Shown here one piece after another: positions 60,799 to 64,000 of a stretch of 64,000 nt of DNA. Source of the stretch: an uncultured Verrucomicrobiales bacterium (GTDB taxonomy: Bacteria; Verrucomicrobiota; Verrucomicrobiia; Verrucomicrobiales; Akkermansiaceae). The stretch is from assembly GCA_937928545.1 (NCBI GenBank), contig CALGJQ010000013.1, positions 1 through 64,000 on the forward strand, written 5' to 3'. A model generated the notes under the pieces. The model was not told the origin of the DNA and did not search any database. It worked only from the letters and a program-made list of their open reading frames with translations. Both the position numbers and the translations under genes were made by a program. How positions within the stretch are numbered: the first letter of the stretch is position 1; the number at the start of each line of letters is the position of its first letter.

Positions 60799-61608
60799 TT
60801 AGGTGGTGGCTTGAGCCTTGAGGTGTGGAATCGCTGCGAGAAGCTTTTTGGTGTAGTCGTGCTTAGGACTAAGGAAGACCTCGTCCGCTTCGCCGTATTC
60901 TACGATTTTTCCCGAGAACATCACGGCAATATTGTCGGCGATGTAGCGGACCACGGAGAGATCGTGCGAGATGAAGATCATGGTGAGATCAAGTTTATCG
61001 CGGAGGTCGATGAGGAGGTTGAGAATTTGGGACTGAATTGAGACGTCGAGCGCGGAGACGGGTTCGTCAGCGATGACGAGCTTGGGCTCAGGAGCGAGGG
61101 CTCGGGCGATGGCAATGCGCTGACGTTGTCCGCCAGAGAACTCGTGAGGATACTTCCGCATGTGCTTGGAATCGAGGCCGACGGTGGCCATGAGTTCGGT
61201 GACTTTGTCGGAGAGAGAGGGATCTTTCTTCAGATTTGGATGACGCTGACAAATGGCCTCGGCCAAGGTTGAGAAGATCGTCATGCGCGGATTGAGCGAA
61301 GCGTATGGGTCTTGGAAAATCATTTGGAAGTCGAGCCGGCGCTGGCGGACTTCGTCTTTTTGGAGGGCTGTCAATTCTTCGCCATCGAGGATGACTTGTC
61401 CGCCGGTGGCGGGCTGAAGTTGCATTACGGTGCGTGAGAGGGTGGATTTTCCGCATCCGGATTCTCCGACGAGACCGAGGATTTCACCCTTCTCAATCGA
61501 GAGACTCACTCCATCGACCGCTTTGATTGTTTCGACGGTTTTTGAGATCAAGCCACCTCCTTTAACTGGGAAGTGCGTCTTCAAATCTTTGAGCTCTAGA
61601 AAGGACAC
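60799..61608 (-). CDS. Oligopeptide/dipeptide ABC transporter ATP-binding subunit (OppF/DppF type)
   Basis: 269 residues. THFPVKGGGLISKTVETIKAVDGVSLSI is the N-terminus of OppF. Walker A GESGCGKST, Q-loop QMIFQDPYASLNPRM, signature EFSGGQRQRIAIARAL (LSGGQ variant F-S-G-G-Q), Walker B LVIADEPVSALDVSIQSQ. Lacks the long C-terminal oligo_HPY extension. No OppB/C/D or binding protein is next to it, so the partners must be elsewhere. Peptide or nickel uptake is possible. The gene starts 37 bases after pgsA. Confidence 0.92.
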   Translation of the reverse strand: MSFLELKDLKTHFPVKGGGLISKTVETIKAVDGVSLSIEKGEILGLVGESGCGKSTLSRTVMQLQPATGGQVILDGEELTALQKDEVRQRRLDFQMIFQDPYASLNPRMTIFSTLAEAICQRHPNLKKDPSLSDKVTELMATVGLDSKHMRKYPHEFSGGQRQRIAIARALAPEPKLVIADEPVSALDVSIQSQILNLLIDLRDKLDLTMIFISHDLSVVRYIADNIAVMFSGKIVEYGEADEVFLSPKHDYTKKLLAAIPHLKAQATT

Positions 61609-61645
61609 GGGGAGATCTTGGAGGAAGTGTGAGATAATTCAAGGA

Positions 61646-62224
61646 CTAGGAACGCGAGTTCCGTGGAAGTTGCCAGTATCCCATCATGTAGTATTCGTAG
61701 GCGGACCAGATCGTGAAGATCGCGGCAATGATGGTGGGGATCATCAGGGGGATGGCGGTAAAGTGGAGCATGATCCAGCCCATCGCGATCATCTGCGTGA
61801 CGGTGCAGATTTTTCCGATCTTAAGCGGCTTAATGGGGACGCGACGATTGATGTAGTAGAGAATCCAGATCCCGATGATGATTTCTAAATCGCGAGCGAT
61901 CACGAGAATGATGAACCAGATCGGGAGATGCCAATCGCTGCCCCAGTTGACGAAGGTGGTGGTCAAAAGGCCGGTCATGAGGAGCGCTTTATCGACAAGG
62001 GGATCGAGGATGGCTCCGGTGAGGGATTTTTGGTCGAAGGTCCGAGCGACCCAGCCATCGAGCCCATCGAGCACGGAGGCGAGGGTGTAAATGGCGGCGG
62101 CGAGCCAGCGCTGTGATTCCTCGGGTGAGCCGGCATCGACGGTGCGGCCATAGCCTACTGCGACCCAGGCGAAAACCGGGATCAGAGCAAGTCGAATGAG
62201 GGTGATGACAGTGGCAAGAGTCAT
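61646..62224 (-). CDS. pgsA: CDP-alcohol phosphatidyltransferase, PgsA-like
   Basis: 192 residues from MTLATVITLIRLALIPVF (CAT 62222-62224); the frame is open to 62476 but overlaps rsmA. The catalytic motif D-x2-DG-x2-AR-x8-G-x3-D-x3-D is complete: D-G-L-D-G-W-V-A-R, then G-A-I-L-D-P-L-V-D-K. About five TM segments. The family makes phosphatidylglycerophosphate from CDP-diacylglycerol; the PgsA assignment is by length and N-terminus. Divergent from rsmA by 53 bases. Confidence 0.88.
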   Translation of the reverse strand: MTLATVITLIRLALIPVFAWVAVGYGRTVDAGSPEESQRWLAAAIYTLASVLDGLDGWVARTFDQKSLTGAILDPLVDKALLMTGLLTTTFVNWGSDWHLPIWFIILVIARDLEIIIGIWILYYINRRVPIKPLKIGKICTVTQMIAMGWIMLHFTAIPLMIPTIIAAIFTIWSAYEYYMMGYWQLPRNSRS

Positions 62225-62277
62225 GCGGCGATTGCTTTTTAGTGGACATTCCGCGCTACGGCAATTGAAAGGGGAGT

Positions 62278-63633
62278 GTGACGGCAACTGAATTAACGGC
62301 AATTCTCGCAGAGGCAGACGTGGTCCCCTCGAAACGACTGGGGCAAAACTTCCTCGTCGATGAAAATACCGCGAAGTGGATTGTGGAGCAGTTGAATCTG
62401 GAGCCCGATGATACGGTCGTCGAGGTGGGGCCGGGGACGGGTGCGCTGACTGAGCATTTGATCGGGAGAGTGGCAAAAATCATCCTCGTGGAGTATGACC
62501 GTCGGCTTGCGGAGTATCTCACGAAGAGGTTTGCCGATCGTCCGGAGGTCACGGTGATCAATCACGATGCGGTGCGACTCGATATCCGACCTTTCTTTGC
62601 TCATAAGAAGGTGAAGCTCCTCGGTAATCTTCCTTATTCGGCAGGAGGGGCCATTTTACGAAATTTTCTCAAAGGACCCTCGCCCTTCGTGAGAGCGGTG
62701 CTTATGTTGCAGAAGGAGATGATTGACCGTATCCTTGCTGGTCCGCGTTGCAAAGATTATGGGGTTTTGACGCTCCGCATGCAGTGTGAGTGGCAGGGTG
62801 AGCCGGTCAAGGTGGTGCCGCCAAGTTGTTTTATCCCGCGTCCCTTAATCGATTCGACTGTGATGACGCTGGAACCGCGTCAGGCGGAGTTGCCCATTCA
62901 CGATCGTCGTTTGTTTGATGAGTTGGTGAGAAGGGGCTTTGCGCAGCGGCGGAAGCAGCTTCGTAAGAATCTTCCGGCTGATATCGACTGGGGAGTGGTG
63001 AGTGAAAAATTAGAACTGTTACCGACGGCGCGGGCCGAGGAATTGAGTCTCGAAGATTGGGTCGCTCTTACGCGTGAGGTCGATCCTTTTTTCGAGAAAG
63101 AAGAAGGTCAGGGGGATGATGAAATGCTCGCGGTAGTGGATGAGAACGATGTGGTCGTGGGGAGCGAGCGGCGGGATGTCATTCATCGAGATGGTCTGAC
63201 GCATCGGGCGGTTCATATCTTTGCGCTGAATCAAAAGGGTGAGATTTTTTTGCAGAAGCGCTCGCGACTGAAAGACAAATGTCCTGGATTGTGGGACTCG
63301 AGTGCGGCGGGGCATGTCGATGCCGGTGAGGAATACGAAGCTTGTGCAGTCCGTGAGTTAGAAGAAGAACTCGGTCTGGCTGATCATGAGGTCAAAGAGG
63401 TTGGTAAGCTGGGAGCGCATGCCAATACCGGCTGGGAGCATGTTCGGCTATACGCCACCTTAGCGCAGGGGAAAGTCCGCTTCCCTTGTGTGGAAATCGA
63501 ATACGGTGAGTGGTTCACGATGCCGCAGATCGATGAATGGGTGCAGGCTGTTCCCGAAGACTTTGCGCCGGGATTTTTGTCATGCTGGAAACTTTGGAAA
63601 GAAGTGAATCCGGGACGATTTGAGGATGAGTGA
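62278..63633 (+). CDS. rsmA: 16S rRNA dimethyladenosine transferase RsmA fused to a Nudix domain
   Basis: 451 residues starting at GTG (62278), with GAAAGGGGAG as a Shine-Dalgarno just before it. Residues 1-270 are RsmA/KsgA: LGQNFLVDENT, VEVGPGTGALTEHL (51-55 G-P-G-T-G), VINHDA and the catalytic N-L-P-Y (117-120) with FIPRPLIDSTVM. Residues 283-451 are an added Nudix domain with the full box G345-x5-E351-x7-R359-E-L-E-E-E-L-G, of the type seen near isopentenyl-diphosphate isomerases (AVHIFALNQKGEIFLQKRS, SSAAGHVDAGE). RsmA methylates A1518/A1519 in 16S rRNA. Eight bases overlap with the following gene. Confidence 0.95.
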   Translation: MTATELTAILAEADVVPSKRLGQNFLVDENTAKWIVEQLNLEPDDTVVEVGPGTGALTEHLIGRVAKIILVEYDRRLAEYLTKRFADRPEVTVINHDAVRLDIRPFFAHKKVKLLGNLPYSAGGAILRNFLKGPSPFVRAVLMLQKEMIDRILAGPRCKDYGVLTLRMQCEWQGEPVKVVPPSCFIPRPLIDSTVMTLEPRQAELPIHDRRLFDELVRRGFAQRRKQLRKNLPADIDWGVVSEKLELLPTARAEELSLEDWVALTREVDPFFEKEEGQGDDEMLAVVDENDVVVGSERRDVIHRDGLTHRAVHIFALNQKGEIFLQKRSRLKDKCPGLWDSSAAGHVDAGEEYEACAVRELEEELGLADHEVKEVGKLGAHANTGWEHVRLYATLAQGKVRFPCVEIEYGEWFTMPQIDEWVQAVPEDFAPGFLSCWKLWKEVNPGRFEDE

Positions 63634-64000
63634 GATTGAATTTCACCCCGGGCAATCTTGGGGAATTGTGGGGCGAAATGGTTCGGGGAAATCAAGCCTC
63701 GCTCAGGAACTTGCGGAAAGATACGGGGGCTCGCTGGTTTCCTTTGAGGTGGAGGATGAACTTCTGGAACGTGAATTGCGTGAGGATGATTCGGAGTTTC
63801 TTAACAAGATCGATTACGGTCGCAGCGTGCGGGAGCTCATTGAAGAAGTTTGTCCGCCCGAAGGTAAACTTGAATCGCTGGCTTCAGAACTCGGTTTGTT
63901 TTCGCTTCTTGAGCAGGGTTTTCTCACGCTGTCGACCGGAGAGCGACGTCGCTTAATGCTGGCTCGCGCGCTGATTCAAAGTCCGCTCTTGTTGGTTTTG
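63626..64000 (+). CDS. ABC-type ATPase, ModF/PhrA-like (3' truncated by window edge)
   Basis: 125 codons, open to the window end, beginning MSEIEFHPGQSWGIVGRNGS. Walker A is in GRNGSGKSS; the Q-loop region reads SFEVEDELLERELREDDSEF, as in ModF/photorepair proteins; the signature is L-S-T-G-E-R-R-R (LTLSTGERRRLMLARAL). ModF proteins have two fused ATPase domains, of which this is the start of the first. The gene overlaps rsmA by 8 bases, so translation is likely coupled. The product's role is unclear; it may bind a molybdate system or another partner. Confidence 0.85.
   Translation, partial: MSEIEFHPGQSWGIVGRNGSGKSSLAQELAERYGGSLVSFEVEDELLERELREDDSEFLNKIDYGRSVRELIEEVCPPEGKLESLASELGLFSLLEQGFLTLSTGERRRLMLARALIQSPLLLVL

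Noticed and set aside
1-64000. tRNA, rRNA, CRISPR arrays and prophage genes
   Set aside because: No cloverleaf, no rRNA-like stretches, no regular spaced direct repeats and no phage structural or integrase genes were seen.

Overview
The window looks like a chromosomal segment of a Verrucomicrobiota bacterium, probably order Verrucomicrobiales. The clues are a planctomycete/verrucomicrobial pair of secreted proteins (PSD1/cytochrome-c type plus DUF1501), two secreted PQQ-like beta-propellers that begin with the typical W-x-x-x-R-G-P motif, two PEP-CTERM sorted proteins, and a MoxR/Bat operon with verrucomicrobial-style gene fusions. Ribosome binding sites are weak or absent in front of many genes. 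There are no rRNA or tRNA genes, no transposases and no CRISPR array.

Layout. 0-4 kb: 3' part of a translation/transcription operon (nusA, infB, rbfA), followed by a small, easily missed lipoprotein gene. 4-12 kb: a secreted helical-repeat protein, a PQQ-like propeller, a TPR/ankyrin protein and a two-component pair. 12-17 kb: DUF1501 and PSD1 genes and a Nudix hydrolase. 17-20.5 kb: an EboD-type 3-dehydroquinate synthase homologue and a PhoR/PhoB-like pair. 20.7-25.5 kb: a tightly overlapping five-gene operon encoding a HemN-like radical SAM protein, a chorismate-lyase-like protein, a flavin halogenase-like oxidoreductase, a GT4 glycosyltransferase and a hotdog thioesterase. This is the best candidate here for an undescribed (natural-product type) pathway. 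25-31 kb: an RluA-type pseudouridine synthase, a small DMT-like membrane protein, a PAP2-like membrane protein, a selenocysteine-containing SelD that needs UGA read-through, a membrane-anchored GH75-like protein and a TPR protein. 31.5-44.2 kb (minus strand): MoxR, DUF58, a two-membrane-segment accessory protein, BatA, a BatB-thioredoxin-like-BatC fusion, a BatD-BatE fusion and two DegP-like proteins, one of them catalytically dead.

44-53 kb: a second PQQ-like propeller; xseB-dxs; a GT-C-like membrane protein downstream of an NtrB/NtrC-like pair; a DMP19-like small protein; and a zinc-ribbon membrane protein. 53-56 kb: two PEP-CTERM genes lying between an intact fur-family gene and a decayed duplicate of its 3' end. 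56-64 kb: ruvB, a cysteine-poor L36 gene, tcdA, an ACT-domain protein, a Gfo/Idh/MocA oxidoreductase, a spacer with three DnaA-box-like repeats, a small membrane protein, an orphan OppF-type ATPase, a pgsA-type synthase, an RsmA-Nudix fusion and the start of a ModF/PhrA-like ATPase.

A family of short intergenic palindromes (motifs such as CCGAAAGCTGGAGCTTTCGG and GTAGCCGGAAGCTCCAGC) is scattered through the spacers, usually at gene ends. One copy supplies the last codons and stop of ruvB, and a related one appears to act as the selD terminator. Function statements below rest on motif recognition by eye; no database search was run.
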